DNA from: Hermatobates lingyangjiaoensis | Taxonomy: Eukaryota; Arthropoda; Insecta; Hemiptera; Hermatobatidae | Assembly (NCBI GenBank): GCA_026182355.1 | Contig: JAPFBL010000226.1 | Coordinates: forward strand, 69,501-133,500 | DNA length: 64,000 bases | Direction: 5' to 3' | Part shown: one piece after another, positions 1-11,840 of the stretch | How the letters are laid out: each line of letters opens with the position of its first letter | How positions within the stretch are numbered: position 1 is the stretch's first letter | Made by a program: the position numbers and the translations under genes | Notes under the pieces: generated by a model | What the model saw: the letters and a program-made list of their open reading frames with translations, nothing else | Databases searched by the model: none | Told to the model about the DNA's origin: nothing

Positions 1-145
1 TAGATCTCTATTCTAAATACACTTGAGTTGGTCAAAATTTAGGACTCCCAACGTAGAATGTTTATTGTGCGGTATTACAAATGGCCTATGTGTGATGCAT
101 AGTTGTATCGATCGTGGTATTGCCAATGCAACCTGACTTAACCTA
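1..145 (+). repeat. SINE-1 tail fragment
   Basis: This matches the 3' half of the tRNA-derived SINE copies at 15585-15905 and 39400-39715. Shared landmarks are the phrase around AAATTTAGGACTCCCAA, the GTGGTATtACAAA-GGCC box and the terminal stretch near CCTGACTTAACC. The copy is cut by the window edge, so its head is not visible. Confidence 0.6.
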
Positions 146-164
146 AGGAGATGAAATAGGGCTA

Positions 165-500
165 CAGTAGCTGATTTGGTTGCTTGCTCGCCTCTGGACT
201 GGTGGATCCTGCGTTTGATTTCACTCTGGCATCAACTTTTTCAAGCGGGTGATTGATCAGGTAAAATCTGACTGTCAGTTAGAGAGGAAGTTAAGTAGTC
301 GGGCCCGACCTCGTATGATACGAAGTACTTGTTAAAGATTCCTACTCTAAATAAACTTGTGTTAAAGAATGTTTAAGACTCTCTATATAGAATCAACACC
401 GTAATGTGCATCACCCATTACTAAAATGGGTGCCAAATAATAAATGAGTCACCCTTTACATCCCTTAGAACAGCATTAAAAAGTAAAAGCCCTTAAGTGT
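165..500 (+). repeat. SINE-1 copy with tRNA-like head
   Basis: The head carries a tRNA-like segment, with TCGCCTCTGGACTGGTGG followed by a degenerate B box. The body ends with AAAGATTCCTACTCTAAAT and a GGTGCCAAATAATAAATGAG segment. The tail is repeated at 50540-50760, showing a second tail variant of the same family. It is a pol III-type non-autonomous retroposon by structure; no poly(A) or clear target duplication is visible. Confidence 0.6.
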
Positions 501-1299
501 GAGCATTTGAAAACATAAACAGAATTTTCAAATAAAAATTACTCCCGTGTATTCCAGAGAGCAAATAATCACTATTAATTAGTATTTATGATTTGCTACT
601 TCACATTACATTTCAATCAGTTAGTTATAAATTATGAACACACTTTACACTTTAGTTGATTCTACAAGAATTACTAATCATTCCTAATTAGAAAATGTGC
701 TAAAAAAATAATTTGCATCAATTAAATAATTAGCATATTTCAAACGCTATTGAACAATGAAATTAATTGCCAATAATTATGAATTATGAATTAGTAGAGA
801 AAATTTGAAGCTAAAAAATAATTATAATTTTTTTTAAATCTAACATAATATGGAAATATTCACTGTTAATTAGTAATTATATTAAATATATTTACATTAA
901 TCATATAATAATTTATAATTATATTAATTACTCACATTAGTTATTATTAATTGTTCATTGTTATTAATTATTAATAACTTATAATGAGATATTAAAATTT
1001 ATATTTGCTGGTTCTTTAATAGTGATTTAAGTAATTAATAACTGATTCTACTGTACAGCACATATCAACAATTAATAAATAAAAATTAGTCCTTAATGAT
1101 TAAATGTATATTACATCGGAATATTTTACGCAATTATAGTTATAATTAATAATTTAATTAGTATTTTTAATAATAGGTAATTATTAAAAGTTATTAGTAA
1201 TTTATATTGATTTGGATTTTATATTTGATATTTATCAGCTAAATAGAATCCTCATAACTAAGTGAGTGAAAAGACTACGCTAAAACAACAACTTTTGCT
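501..1299. other. AT-rich, no recognisable feature
   Basis: Very AT-rich sequence dominated by AATTAAT words. I see no open frame, repeat boundary or RNA gene. Confidence 0.6.
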
Positions 1300-2440
1300 T
1301 GTGTACAGATTTCTGGGGAAGCACTCAAAATTGACACTCCATTACAAAGAGCTGTTATACAAAACATTACTGAGACCTATCTGGACTTAGAGACTTGAAC
1401 TATGCGGTTTGCTAAACCTTAAAACATTCATAAAATACTGTCTATGCCAGAGGTTCTCAACGTGGTCCACATGGACCCCCAGGGGTCCACAGAGGATTAC
1501 TGGGGGTCCATGAGGAAAGTAGTGTTCTGAAGGTCCATGACACGTGGTTAGAGCTCTATGTTAAGTTTAAATGAATTTATCAGCAAACAAAAAATAAATC
1601 GAAGTATAGTAAGCTTTGGCCGTACAATATTCACACATAATTAAAATATAAGGCCTAATATCCTTGTCAGTTTGTTAAAATGTTCCAATGTTTTAAAATT
1701 TTCTATTGCACTTCTCTTTATGGTACATTCAAAATTGATTCTGTTACAATTTATTTCAGGGTACTTTATAAAATGTTAATAAAGAAATATTTTGTTATTG
1801 TTTTAAAAACATGTTTGTATTTCGACATGCGTTGTAGATGTAATGAAATTATTTCATAATTAACGATATTCATTTACCTAAAAACAAATATTTATTTATA
1901 AATTTGTATAATTATGTTTTTAAACTATCCGGGGGGAGTGGGTGTCCACAAGTAGCTTTTAGGGGGTCCACAAGCAAACAAAGGTTGAGAACCCCTGGAT
2001 ATGCAATCCAAAATCCTCCGCACTGTCACTAATGCTCCTTATAATGTCTCAAATCACACTCTTCATAGAGACCAAAAAATTCCATTTATACAAAATTGAT
2101 CCTCTCATCGTAATAAGGCGTTTCAGATCAAACTTTCCTCTCACCCAAATCCACTTGTACTAAACCCTTGCTTTTCCCTCACCTTCCCAAAGTCCCGCAA
2201 GACGACACAAGAGAAGATGGCCGAGGGATCTACTCCTAAGATAATCTAGTACAATCAAGAAACAAAGTGAAAAGTTAAACAACTGGGTTTCATTCTTTAC
2301 CCATGTGTGTCAAAGCTATTTGCGTTTTTTCTTACCACTTACGAGTACGTTTGTCATTCTAATACACATAGTGGTGTTTTTCTAAATAAAGATATTTATC
2401 AAGATATTTCAAATCGAATCGACAGTGAAAGTAACAATGA
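1300..2440 (+). mobile_element. Jockey-like LINE 3' fragment, split by a MITE
   Basis: The reading frames at 1310-1445 and 2005-2290 match the end of a Jockey-clade reverse transcriptase and its following 3' region. The same product is seen at 47530-48246: the motif around LLYKTLLRPIW, then KILRTVTNAPYNVSNHTLHRD, then SSHPNPLV. The frame has stops and is a dead copy. It is interrupted at 1448-1997 by a hAT-like MITE. The left edge (TGTACAGATTTCT) is the same base at which the 48.2 kb copy begins. Confidence 0.75.
1448..1997. mobile_element. hAT-like non-autonomous element (MITE)
   Basis: Terminal inverted repeats are visible: the left end begins CAGAGGTTCTCAAC and the right end finishes GTTGAGAACCCCTG. 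Subterminal GGGGTCCAC blocks occur in both orientations. There is no transposase frame. The insertion splits a Jockey fragment, since the LINE frame resumes immediately after it. Both flanks contain TATGC, an imperfect remnant of a target duplication. The termini resemble hAT-superfamily ends by established consensus (CAGNGGTTCTCAA). Confidence 0.75.
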
Positions 2441-2724
2441 TTCTTAATCATGAAATGATTAAATATATTTCAGCTAGATTAAAATAAACTAAATAATATT
2501 TAAAACATATTGTACTTGTTAGTAATTATAAATTAGTTATAGTTATGTCATGTTTTAGTTATAGTCATGTTATTGGTTATAGTTATAGATTTCTATTAAC
2601 CTGATTTTGTTTTTTTAGCAATTAATATTAATTATAAATTAAGTAATAAGATTGAATAATCCAGTTAATTAATTGGGTGAATAACTAATTGTATTAATAA
2701 GTTGTTGAGTTATTAAATAACGGT

Positions 2725-3055
2725 TAGGCGAGAATAACAAGTAGCGGGTTTACTTTTAGTACTGAAGGTGACAGGTTCAAATCTCAGTCATGTTTACAGA
2801 TTTTTCATGTAGAGGGTTAAATGAGTGCATTGATGTGTGTCTGAAAGATTATGACCACGCTGCAGTACACACTGTTCGATAGATCAAATTTATATTTTGC
2901 TAAAAACAGAGCCTAATAGAGTAGATGTATAAGCATTATTGTATCATGAAAAAGTCAAGTTTTTAGCCTAAATGTGATTTTAAACAACTGCTTTTCTTCT
3001 CCTAAACTGCCACTTCTAGAGTATAAAAAAATATAAGATTATTATGAAACTAAGA
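2725..3055 (+). repeat. SINE-2 head plus dispersed repeat
   Basis: 2735-2800 has a tRNA-like head: AGTACTGAAGGTGACA followed by a GGTTCAAATC B box. The same head type occurs at 50090-50155, 50412-50500, 61925-61985 and 62880-62955. The following ~230 bp (a GTTCGATAGATC box, then TCTCCTAAACTGCCACTTCTAGAG) recurs inverted at 6860-7060, and a short version of the CTCCTAAACTG part is at 27425-27455. Confidence 0.55.
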
Positions 3056-4337
3056 TACAAATTAATTGAAAATAAACGGGCAATTTTATAAATAATCAGT
3101 ACGGTAGTTTTGCAATAAAATTATAATTTTTGTCTCTTGATTGATTCTGAGAGCTTGTGAATGTAGGGGGATGGGAAATGTATACACCATCCCTTGGAAA
3201 TTATGTAAAGGTATCAGTCTCGAGTCAGCTACACTTTAAAGAACCCTCCAGCTGTAAACTTTAATAAGCTGAAATATAGAACTCCCAGTATAAAAACAAC
3301 GCAGTTATCTGTCATGTACTAAATAATACACTTTACAACGCTAAACAGCATTAAAGGCGACAAACTAAGAGTTTAGGGTTTAGAAACGTCATGTCACAAC
3401 ATACCTGAGCCTTCACACAAAAGCTTAACTGGTGTATATACAGTATAGTTTTAAAATCATAGCAACCTAATAACCACTATGTCAAAAGTTCTAATGCAGA
3501 AAAAAAGAAGGCATTTGGAAGAAAACTAACATGCAAATAAATAATTACGATATGGATCTTGCGAAATTAGGCCTCTAGCAGAAACTGTTGATAGAGAGGA
3601 GGCACAGTCATATTAATAACATAAGAGCCTCTGTCAATTACTCAGCAACTAATTACTAAAACAATCATAATTTTTATCGCGTACACTAATTAAGGAATTG
3701 ACTTACTTCATTACGTTAACAATTTTGCAAATTGAAGTTTGGTACTTAAAAAAAAATCTTTAAAAAGATTCCAATCATAACTCTTACAATATATGATGGA
3801 TTCCTGACTAATTATATATTTTTTTTATTTTTTTAATTACAACCAACCTGCAATATATAAAAAAGAAATTAATTATAGTTTACGCTTTAAAGTTTATCAC
3901 ATCCATAGATAATTTCATTCATTCATTTATGTTTATAAACATGAAATGTCCATTTGTCATTGTTGTGTCCATTAGAAATATAGATTTTGGCAAGTAAATA
4001 CGACTAAAATAAGAGAGATTTGATTTTTATGTATAATCAAATTAATAGTGGTTAACGTTTAATTGAAAAAAAAAACAAGATTTCATGATCTATTTAATGC
4101 TTGCAGTTCTAGGACTAAGTATAGAACTGCGCATCCAAAGGATTTTGTCACCTCCCCGAAGAGAAGTGACTGATAACCCGGGAACAGTCCTTGCCTAGGT
4201 AAGTACCAGTTTTTGATTCCATCTGCCAAGCGATGGACCTTACCCAGTGACAAGGGTCCGAGAGACTAGTTACCTCTCTTTGCTCCGTGGGCAACCTCCC
4301 GAGAAGATACTGAATATCACATAGCGACTCCCTAGAG
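3056..4337. other. no gene seen; short GC-rich patch at 4090-4330
   Basis: 3056-4080 is AT-rich without recognisable features. 4090-4330 is less AT-rich and looks like part of an interspersed repeat (contains GATAACCCGGGAACAG), but I found no second copy in the window and no frame. Confidence 0.45.
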
Positions 4338-4381
4338 CAGGGGTGTCAAACATACGGCCCGCGTATGTTTACACCTGGGGG
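4338..4381. mobile_element. fused hAT-type termini (near-palindrome)
   Basis: CAGGGGTGTCAAACATAC is followed almost at once by its inverted counterpart TATGTTTACACCTGGG, with GGCCCGCG between. CAGGGGTGTCAAA with GGCCCGC is a well-known hAT-type terminus. This looks like the two ends of a hAT-derived element left with almost no interior. Confidence 0.5.
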
Positions 4382-4424
4382 TTTATACGGCTCGGGGGAT
4401 AAATCCACATTATTAAAAAAAAGA

Positions 4425-4770
4425 ATAACCCCGGGTTTCACTATCGTAAGAACTGACTCTGAGCTTCCCCAGGGAGGGACATTAGTGGCAGTCAAGGCTG
4501 GAATAAAGTTCACATCATTCCCAACTCGTGAAAATAGCAACTCTGATTTCCAACACACCTCCATCATTTTAACTTTTGGCCCAAAACTACTAAAGTTAAC
4601 ATCTATTTACTACCCCCCCCCCCCCTCCCACAACTTGCATATAACGAAACTGTTCACATTCGTTAACAACTATGTTTCTTATATTGTCTGCTAGGGTCAA
4701 AGTGTTTTAGTACGGGCAGACAATATGAAAGGAACTGACACAAAGAGGTGATAGCATTGAACGTCTGTTC
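4425..4770 (+). mobile_element. Jockey-like LINE endonuclease (APE) fragment
   Basis: An open frame of about 90 codons reads like the middle of an apurinic/apyrimidinic-type LINE endonuclease. It has RTDSELPQGGTLVAVKAGI, then LLKLTSIYYPPPP, then a decayed remnant (NNYVSYIVC, stop) where the GDFN motif is expected. No neighbouring reverse transcriptase is present, so this is an isolated dead piece. Confidence 0.6.
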
Positions 4771-4949
4771 AGCGTATATGTTAGTATATCATCCACTTTT
4801 CCTTTGTCCTCGCACCTTCACCAGCGAACTATCTCTGTCAAAAATGATAAAAATGGATATATAAAGTCGGATTTCAATAATGATTTTTACAATTGACTTA
4901 TTCTTCTTTGCTCTAATTATTAGTATTATTAACTTATATCATATATATA

Positions 4950-5215
4950 TAACTTCCATGAAGTTCATCTTCAGGGCTACATCAATACATAATTTAATTA
5001 CAATAACATGAAACATAATTATACTACATTATTTAACTAATATACATAATTACCTTGGTATTTTTCTATTGTGAGGAAGCAACTACATAACTACATTATG
5101 TTTCATGTTATTGAAATTAAATTCTGTATTGATGTAGCCCTGATGATGTCTACAAATATAGACGAAACGTCGACTTAAAGGTGTTGAATTATTGAAGCTA
5201 GACCAAACATCGATA
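4950..5215. mobile_element. palindromic PLE-end element, family E
   Basis: Inverted arms (about 4970-5020 and 5095-5145) both contain the ATGTAGCCCTGA sequence facing outward, with related AACATGAAACATAA segments inside. The right arm ends with a hammerhead-like motif. In the left arm the sequence after stem II is replaced by a TA repeat. The layout matches the other short inverted PLE-end pairs in the window. Confidence 0.55.
5137..5174 (+). ncRNA. hammerhead-like ribozyme motif, family E
   Basis: Elements in order: stem I strand GCC; core CUGAUGA (5140-5146); one extra U; stem II GUCUA paired with UAGAC across a 6-nt loop; GAA; loopless palindrome ACGU; C as the residue 5' of the predicted cut (a canonical GUC triplet); stem I strand GAC. 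Stem I has one mismatch (GCC against GAC). All conserved hammerhead core residues are present. Activity is inferred, probably as a dimer because stem III has no loop. Confidence 0.6.
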
Positions 5216-5362
5216 AAAAAGAAAAATAGTGTTAAGTATATGTGGTCGAGATAAGGAAAACATTCGGGTATATATATATTATATTATATTGAAATAATGA
5301 AAGAAAATTAATTCAATTGAGAGGTTTAAAAATATTATAACTCATTAATTAATGAGAGATTT

Positions 5363-5467
<105 letters not shown>

Positions 5468-5866
5468 TGGGTAAATAAGGGTTGACACTGATAGAGTGAG
5501 GAAGGTAATATATAATGTAATATGAAATCCAGTAATCTATCACACTTTACAGTCAATCAATTCTCCAAAAAATAATGACAGCTGTGTGAAAAATAGAAAT
5601 ATTTTGAATTATATGTTGGGAAGAAATATTTGCGTGCTTGGTTTTCTGTTTGAATAAAAGGCCAGTTGTCAGATGTTTTGCCTCGCTATATAGGCTTGCA
5701 TACCAAGCCAGCTGACATGACAGACGGAAGTCCTGACTGTCACATCTGGTATTTAAGTGGGAGGATCTAGCAACGCGGAATAACAGACCTGAATTATTGG
5801 AAACGTAAAAACTAAAATCTTCTAAAGGCACTTTTAATCATATGTAAGAAAAAGTGAAATACTGTA

Positions 5867-5868
<2 letters not shown>

Positions 5869-5909
<41 letters not shown>

Positions 5910-5945
5910 TGTGTTGTGTGTGTGTATGCGTTTGAGAGAGAGAAA
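5869..5945. repeat. (TG)n microsatellite
   Basis: About 55 bp of TG, slightly interrupted, followed by a short GA run. Confidence 0.9.
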
Positions 5946-6859
5946 GAATAGTCTAACAAGAATACAGTGAGAGAAATTTTAGAAACAAACTAAGATTAGA
6001 TAATCATCATCCCAGGTAATATTTCTTCTCCTGATGAAGACGGGTGTCTAAATAAAAGGTATATTTTTGTCAGTAATTGTCTGCATGCATGTTCTCTGTG
6101 GGTGATCCATTAGCGATATCATTTATTTGTAAAAACTATAGATCTTTGCTTGTGGACAGGTTCTCGAACTTACAGGCTTGTAGTAACTATTTGCATGTCC
6201 GTTCTAATAATAATGGTAGAATGTTTTATTTCAATAGAACTAACTATCCAAACACAATGTAATCGGTTACTATCTGGTATTACTCATTGTAACTTAAAGA
6301 GCTACAAAAATACACTTTTTTTTAATCAGTTAATAAACGCGTTTCAAACACTCATTTACTCTTCAGGTAAATCTGAAAGGCGAAAAGTTTTTTGTAATGA
6401 AAAAGGTTCTTTTGGAAGAAGTACAACAGGTTACCGTTATTTCGGATTAGTTTTCAATTTTTAGAGTTGTATTGCGTTTTTCCGTAATTAGAATTTTTTA
6501 ATTTTGTTTTATAGCATATTAGCTTTTTAAAACTTTTTTAATAAAATTTATTGCTCATAACTAGCTATTTAGTGTGAATGAAACATTTTTTAAAAACATA
6601 AAATAGACCATAGTGTTCTAATGAGTTCATGTAACAGCGTATAGAAAGTATTCAGCTCATCCCCTCAGTGAGTCCTATATTTTGGTATCAAGTTATTTCA
6701 TCTGTAATAATTTTCTGTAGGTTATCATCATAGTAACAAGCTTTCAGAATGGATCAGAAGACAAAAAATATAATTTTATTGAAAAACTCCCTTTCATGTT
6801 ATTTCAAAAATCTGCTTTTTTTTTATTTATTTTTTTATTCTTCTCCCAGTTTCATAATA
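5946..6859. other. unrecognised; PLE-end relic at 6020-6058
   Basis: At 6025 the sequence CTCCTGATGAAGACGG is followed by GTGTCTAAAT. This is the family G hammerhead-like core with the GAA changed to UAA. The rest (6060-6860) has two short open frames (61 and 104 codons) in unrelated frames with no recognisable domain and no splice context, so I do not call them genes. Confidence 0.4.
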
Positions 6860-7130
6860 AACTCTTAATTCTTACACTCTATAGGTAGCAGTTTAGGAGA
6901 AAAAAAGTTTTTTAAAACCATATTTTGTCCAAAAAAAAAGTGGCTTTCTTTATGATTCAATACAGGTTACATTTACTCAAGTATATCCAGTTTTTGGTAA
7001 AATGAATTAGATCTATCGAACACCATGCACTTCAATCAAGTCATAATCTTTTAAATACACATCCACCCACCCATTCACCCACCCATCCACAAATACAAAC
7101 ACACACACACACACACACACGCGCACAAAC
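6860..7130 (-). repeat. dispersed repeat copy and CA microsatellite
   Basis: The reverse complement matches 2825-3055, including TCTCCTAAACTGC, the GTTCGATAGATC box and AAAAGATTATGAC. A short (CA)n run lies at 7100-7122. Confidence 0.6.
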
Positions 7131-7179
7131 AAACACAAAGCAAACACTCTTTTCTCACAGCTCTTCAACAAATTTTATG

Positions 7180-7650
7180 TCTTTAGGAATAATCAGAGGT
7201 AAAATCTTTAAAATAGGACTTCTCGACAAAAGATTTAATTTGACTCTATACAACAAAATACTGATTTATACTACAATACTTGAACCGATTTGGAGTTACG
7301 GACTCAAAATCTGAGGATCAATCAAGCGTACAAATATCTTAAGAATCCAAATATCCCAATCCATAATCTTTCCAAAAATTGTGCAAGCTCCATTTTATGG
7401 TTTTAACGATACGATTCATAACGATTAGAAAAATCCTTTTATTCACCAAGAAATATCATGACGATACCGCAAATTACATTTTTCTTTATCCATCAACTAA
7501 ATCTTTTAATTCAGCAGTTATCATTCCACCAGATTCCACACAATCCTATTAGAAGGATGAAAAGATGTCGGCCCCGAGATCTACTCAGTATTGGTAACTT
7601 TCAAGACTAATTTCAAGTCATCAGAACAATATATATGGACTACCATCAAT
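7180..7650 (+). mobile_element. Jockey-like LINE 3' fragment
   Basis: The frame near 7230-7400 reads LTLYNKILIYTTILEPIW then SYGLKI, a diverged form of the LLYKTLLRPIW region seen at 1.3 and 48.2 kb. The downstream phrase MKRCRPRDLLSIGN parallels the LKRRWPRDLLPG end of the 48 kb copy. Several stops are present and there is no intact frame. Confidence 0.6.
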
Positions 7651-8814
7651 GGGTGATTTCTCCACTCTTTCATTTCATATTTTTTTACTACTTTTTTAAA
7701 AGGTAAAATGGAAAAAAGGGTAGTTGCAATATAATATTAAATAAATAAATAAAAAAGTTTCAAATTAGTAACTTCTGGTTATAGCTTGAAATCACCAGCT
7801 ATTAATTTGGTCCTAATCCTGAATGACTAAAATAATTTTAAAAATTTATTATTTGATACTCTCATACTAGAGACATTTCATGAGGTTACAATTTTAGGTG
7901 AGCAATGTCACATTAAAATTAGCAAAAGTTTAATCTTTAGTAACATTGGGAAGAAGTCCTAGGTAAGTATACATCTTCATAAGGACAATATACCTAAGGC
8001 AAGGGTAAAACTACAGTATCAGTTTCAAATAGTTTAGCTAATAAAATATAAAAATCTATAAGATGAAAAAAATACCCTGAACTTTTTGGATATAGAAAAA
8101 GTTATTGCTAGCATAGCCTTACTATCCACTGAATTTGCAGGAATACATACATATGTCAATCCAGAAACATTAAAATGGAATAATACAATAGTAATGCAAA
8201 GTATCCGATTGTAAAGAGGTCAATGAAGTGATCATAAATCATTACCTGCATTGGAAGCATCCTGGATCTATCTCAAGAAAAAATCTCACTATGGTATACT
8301 AAAGTGTCAAAAATTAAAAAATATAACGAGCCGGCCAGCTTATTTGAATTCAACAATATTCAGTAATGATGAACCAGGAATCAAAACTGTTTAAATTATA
8401 GCAAGTTTAAATCTGGCAAGTTTATTTGAATTTAACGACATTTCGTGTATGTGAACTAGGAATGAGGCAGTGGACTGTTTAGATAAATATAGAGCAATTG
8501 GTAAAAGGATAAGGAATGAAGTAAATAAAAAGAGAGTACAACAACTGTCTAAATTATTTAAAAAAAACTTTCCAACTGAACTTACATTTGTATGAAAATA
8601 CTTTAAAGGAAGGATTTATAAAGATATGTAAAATATTTAACAATCCTTTGCTTTCTTATCTACTGAATATGTAAGATGCATTAACATCATACGAATAATG
8701 CAGACTTTGTCTAGATGTTATAGAAAACTTTGATCGAATATCATCTGAAAGCAAAGTAATAGCTTTGAAGAGAATACGGATTTATGCCAAACGATACCTA
8801 ATGGATAGGTTAGA
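7651..8814. other. no recognisable feature
   Basis: AT-rich sequence without an open frame above about 60 codons, tandem structure or known repeat boundary that I can recognise. Confidence 0.5.
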
Positions 8815-9225
8815 TGTTAGTGGCAGTCATGCAAGGGAACACACATAGGCCGAACATTGGCCTTTTATGATACCAAACAGAAAAGATTGATTCCTAAATA
8901 CTGCTTAACTCAAGTGTATTTAACGGGTATCTGAACTCGTACAGCCTTGGGACCGACGGTTTACCGTCCCCTCTCCGAGGGATAACGTCCTCAGATGATA
9001 ACCCTCCACGTGAATAAATCTAGGACCAGAGTAGGTACCAAACTCTGGCTTGTTGCCCTCGAGATGTAGCAAAAGAGCTTTCACGTAAAAAAGGCATCAG
9101 TTTGTTCTGTTATTATGCGTGATATAGCTGAATTAGGCCTATAATACCAAAACAGGATATCGAAGCCCCGACCTACTGTTTTAGAGGCCAGCACGTTACC
9201 ACTAAGCTACCCTGACCTCTAAGCA
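8815..9225 (-). repeat. SINE-1 copy, long form
   Basis: Read on the minus strand, the tRNA-like head is AGGTCAGGGTAGCTTAGTGG, with GCTGGCCTCT and a GGGGCTTCGATATCC B box. The middle has ATTTATTCACGTGGAGGG and GAGGACGTTATCCCTC. The tail has the GGTATCATAAAAGGCC box and CTATGTGTGTTCCC. This is the best-preserved tRNA head of the family. Confidence 0.7.
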
Positions 9226-9627
9226 TAGCTATAATCAATGGAGGTCAGCGATTTAAAAAAAATTTGATGTTGAATAAAGCAATCAAGAATAAAAACTGAT
9301 TTTAGAAACGAATAAATCAAGGAGATAGGGAATAACTAAGCCCTAATGATGTGTCTTAGCTATTCAGTTTAGTCCAAACCATAAGAAATTGCCTCCTTGT
9401 TTTAAATCAACGATTTTAAAGAGGTTATAAAATGAAAAAAAAAATGTTCATAGCTACAACAAAACAAATGAAATCTGTAAACTGATTCTATAATTTTGAT
9501 AATAATTTACCAGGGTATATTTTATAACTTTATTACGATATTTAAATTAAAATAAAACAAAAACTCAATTGATCTTCAACGAGTTTTGTTATTATGTATA
9601 CAATAACAAGTTTATAATAAACAGTGT
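9226..9627. other. no recognisable feature
   Basis: AT-rich spacer between a SINE and a microsatellite; nothing seen. Confidence 0.5.
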
Positions 9628-9728
9628 TTGTATATGTGTGCGTGTGTGTGTTTGTTTGTGCATGGGTGGGTGGATGTGTATGAGTATGTGTTGTGTGTGT
9701 GTGAGAAAGAGTGAGTGAGGGGGGAAGG

Positions 9729-9769
<41 letters not shown>

Positions 9770-9835
9770 GAGAGAGGGAAAGAGAGAGAAAGAGGGAGAA
9801 AGAGGGAGAAAGAGGGAGAGGGGAGAGAGATCAAT
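9628..9835. repeat. (TG)n/(GA)n compound microsatellite
   Basis: A TG-rich stretch passes into GA and GGGAGAAA repeats. The long minus-strand frame over it (100 codons of Leu, Ser, Pro and His) is an artefact of the repeat. Confidence 0.9.
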
Positions 9836-10424
9836 GAAAGAACATTTATTTGGAAAACAATGAGTGATTTGGAAAACAAAATGATCAGTACCACTATCTT
9901 GATACTACTACTACCACCCTAACAAATAGAGACCTGCTTTTTTTAATTTCTAAATATTATCTTGCTATATTGACATAGAACAAATGTTCAAGTATTGAGT
10001 CAGAGAAAACTATCCATTACAACAAGTTTAATGTGATATAACATTACTGAATACGTTTTTTTTTTTAATTGGTTTGAAGGGGGTCGAATAATCATAAATA
10101 TGAGCGTTTATAAGAGAGAGAAACACATGTTTTGCTTAGTTTCATCTATACAGAATTGAAATAGTTAAAGAATTAGTTTTTATGCTGTCAACTATCCATA
10201 CCTGCAAATAACTTTGATTAAGATCTAAATTACCATATAAACAACATCCGTTTGCAACACGTATATAACACAAGCCTAATAAAGCAAATAGTAAACAGAA
10301 TAAAATGAACCTTTAACAAAGGCAAAAGTCTATCACTACCTGCATTCCAGAAGATGTCTAAAAAAAAATCACTAATTTACTGAAGCAACAGACTCAAAGG
10401 TCTGGTTTAAAAATAATATTAAAA
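9836..10424. other. no recognisable feature
   Basis: AT-rich, without an interpretable frame. It may include diverged upstream parts of the PLE relic that follows. Confidence 0.45.
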
Positions 10425-10650
10425 AAAACAACAGAACATATATAGCAGAATAAATATGGCAAATGCGGAGTATATGAATCAAAATGTAACTGTTTTATAC
10501 AAATATGTATAAGACAAACAGGAATAACCCTAAAGCAAATATTTGAAGAGCACATTAATGTTTCATCTAAATAAATCAAAACAAGTCTAACTACGAAATT
10601 TACTTAATATGAACACGTACCAAATGCTATCGAAAAGTCAATAGACTTCG
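10425..10650 (+). pseudogene. PLE GIY-YIG endonuclease relic
   Basis: From about 10454 the frame reads KYGKCGVYESKCNC, then ICIRQTGITLKQIFEEHIN. This is the GIY-YIG signature of Penelope-like elements: GVY standing for GIY, a CxC linker, then (Y)I(G)QTG with the YIG changed to CIR, and the downstream EH. Stops follow. The rest of the element is not recognisable. Confidence 0.65.
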
Positions 10651-11260
10651 TAAAACATTAGTTTTAATACAATGAAAAAATTAGAAATATTTGAAAAAAA
10701 GATTACGATTTTTAATAAAGTTATAATTAATTATGAAAATATTAAATATTATAAATTATAAAAGCAAAGTATATACTATACACAGTCATTATTGAATATA
10801 ATAAAGGGGAAAATTAATCAAGATATGGATATTTTATTCAAACCACTGTTTGAAAAGAAAAAATTTTGGAATAAGGTTCAAAACGACTTGCATTAATCAA
10901 AATTATAAACTGTAGAGGATTTCTTTGGTAGCACTAGTAATATCAAGGTGATGATGTTTATGATTTTTATTGTTATTTTTTTCCTAACATTGTTCTTACT
11001 CTGATTTCTCTCTTTCTCACTCTCACTCTCTCTCTCTCTAACTCACTCACTCACTCACTCTCTCTCTTCTCAGAGTCTCTCTCTTCACCCTCTATATCTA
11101 TCCATCTCTGAGTTTAATCACTTCAGATCTAATTTAATAGCATTACGTATATTCTATTGCCCTTTTTTAAGACATCTATTAAATATTCAAATATACTTAC
11201 ACTTAACAAATTCAATTATACATCAACTGTTTCATAGAATAGGTGAATTATGTAATCAAG
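10651..11260. other. AT-rich; CT-rich microsatellite at 11010-11100
   Basis: A degenerate CT/ACTC repeat is the only structure seen. Confidence 0.6.
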
Positions 11261-11445
11261 ATCCGGTCAATTTTCTATGTTGTCTAGTTGAAGCTTTGTT
11301 ATCTAGATGACAATAATGTACATATAATTTTCCTTATTAAAAAAAAATTAATACTTTTGCCTATGACAAAGGTTTTAAATAAAACCAAAACGTCGGCAAC
11401 AAAAATTTGATTTTTGAACCTAGAAAATTGACAGAATCCAATTAC
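11260..11445. mobile_element. palindromic PLE-end element, family H
   Basis: Inverted arms: GGTCAATTTTCTA near 11268 and TAGAAAATTGACA near 11424. The interior has the family H core region (CCTATGACAAAGG, TTTTAAATAAAACC, AAAACGTCGGC). It is related to the copies at 21500, 51805 and 56965. Confidence 0.6.
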
Positions 11446-11467
11446 ATAATACACCTATATGTGCTTA

Positions 11468-11632
11468 TGTTAAGTTTTATGTAGATAAAGAAACATAGAG
11501 AAATTAAAAAAAGGACTTTTAGTCACTAATTTTCGGTTTGATCCACCATCAGGAGAGAATAAGTATTTATTCTCTATTCCTTATATTATATTTAATTTCC
11601 CTATGTTTCTTTATCTATATTTAACTTTATTT
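11468..11632. mobile_element. palindromic PLE-end element, family F
   Basis: Arms: GATAAAGAAACATAG and its inverse CTATGTTTCTTTATC. On the minus strand a hammerhead-like motif lies at about 11520-11556. It has stem I CUC, core CUGAUGG (A9 lost), stem II GGAUCAAACC, GAA, the AAUU palindrome and A. Probably inactive because of the core change. Confidence 0.55.
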
Positions 11633-11669
11633 GTTCGTTTCAGATTATATCTTTATTACAATGTATGTT

Positions 11670-11840
11670 TAGAAATATACGGTACCTTATTGACAATGAC
11701 AAGAAACTTAGCTGATACCTGTTTCTTAACAAAGCTTCTCAATTTCTCTAAATAACACTCTCGTTATTTGGTCTCCACAATGATGTATATCTCCTACGGT
11801 CGACATGTTTCAAATGATTAACACTCATCTTCAGAACGTG
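11670..11840 (-). mobile_element. PLE terminal repeat, family B
   Basis: About 165 bp matches 17910-18068, the 3' end of the PLE reverse-transcriptase copy. Shared segments are TTAGCTGATACCTGTTTCTT, TAAATAACACTCTCGTTATT and GGTCGACATGTTTC. It is a solo PLE end. Confidence 0.65.
11799..11837 (-). ncRNA. hammerhead-like motif, family B (diverged)
   Basis: Elements: stem I GUU/GAC (one wobble), core CUGAAGA, extra U, stem II GAGU/AUUU (wobbles), GAA, palindrome ACAUGU, then C as the residue before the predicted cut. The core is complete. Compared with the copy at 18025, the changes in stem I and stem II mostly keep pairing by wobble. Confidence 0.5.

Noticed and set aside
165..240. tRNA gene
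   Set aside because: tRNA-like boxes are degenerate and repeat within SINE copies at 8.8, 15.6 and 39.4 kb.
9592..9894. 100-codon minus-strand frame
   Set aside because: Falls on a TG/GA repeat; composition is an artefact.
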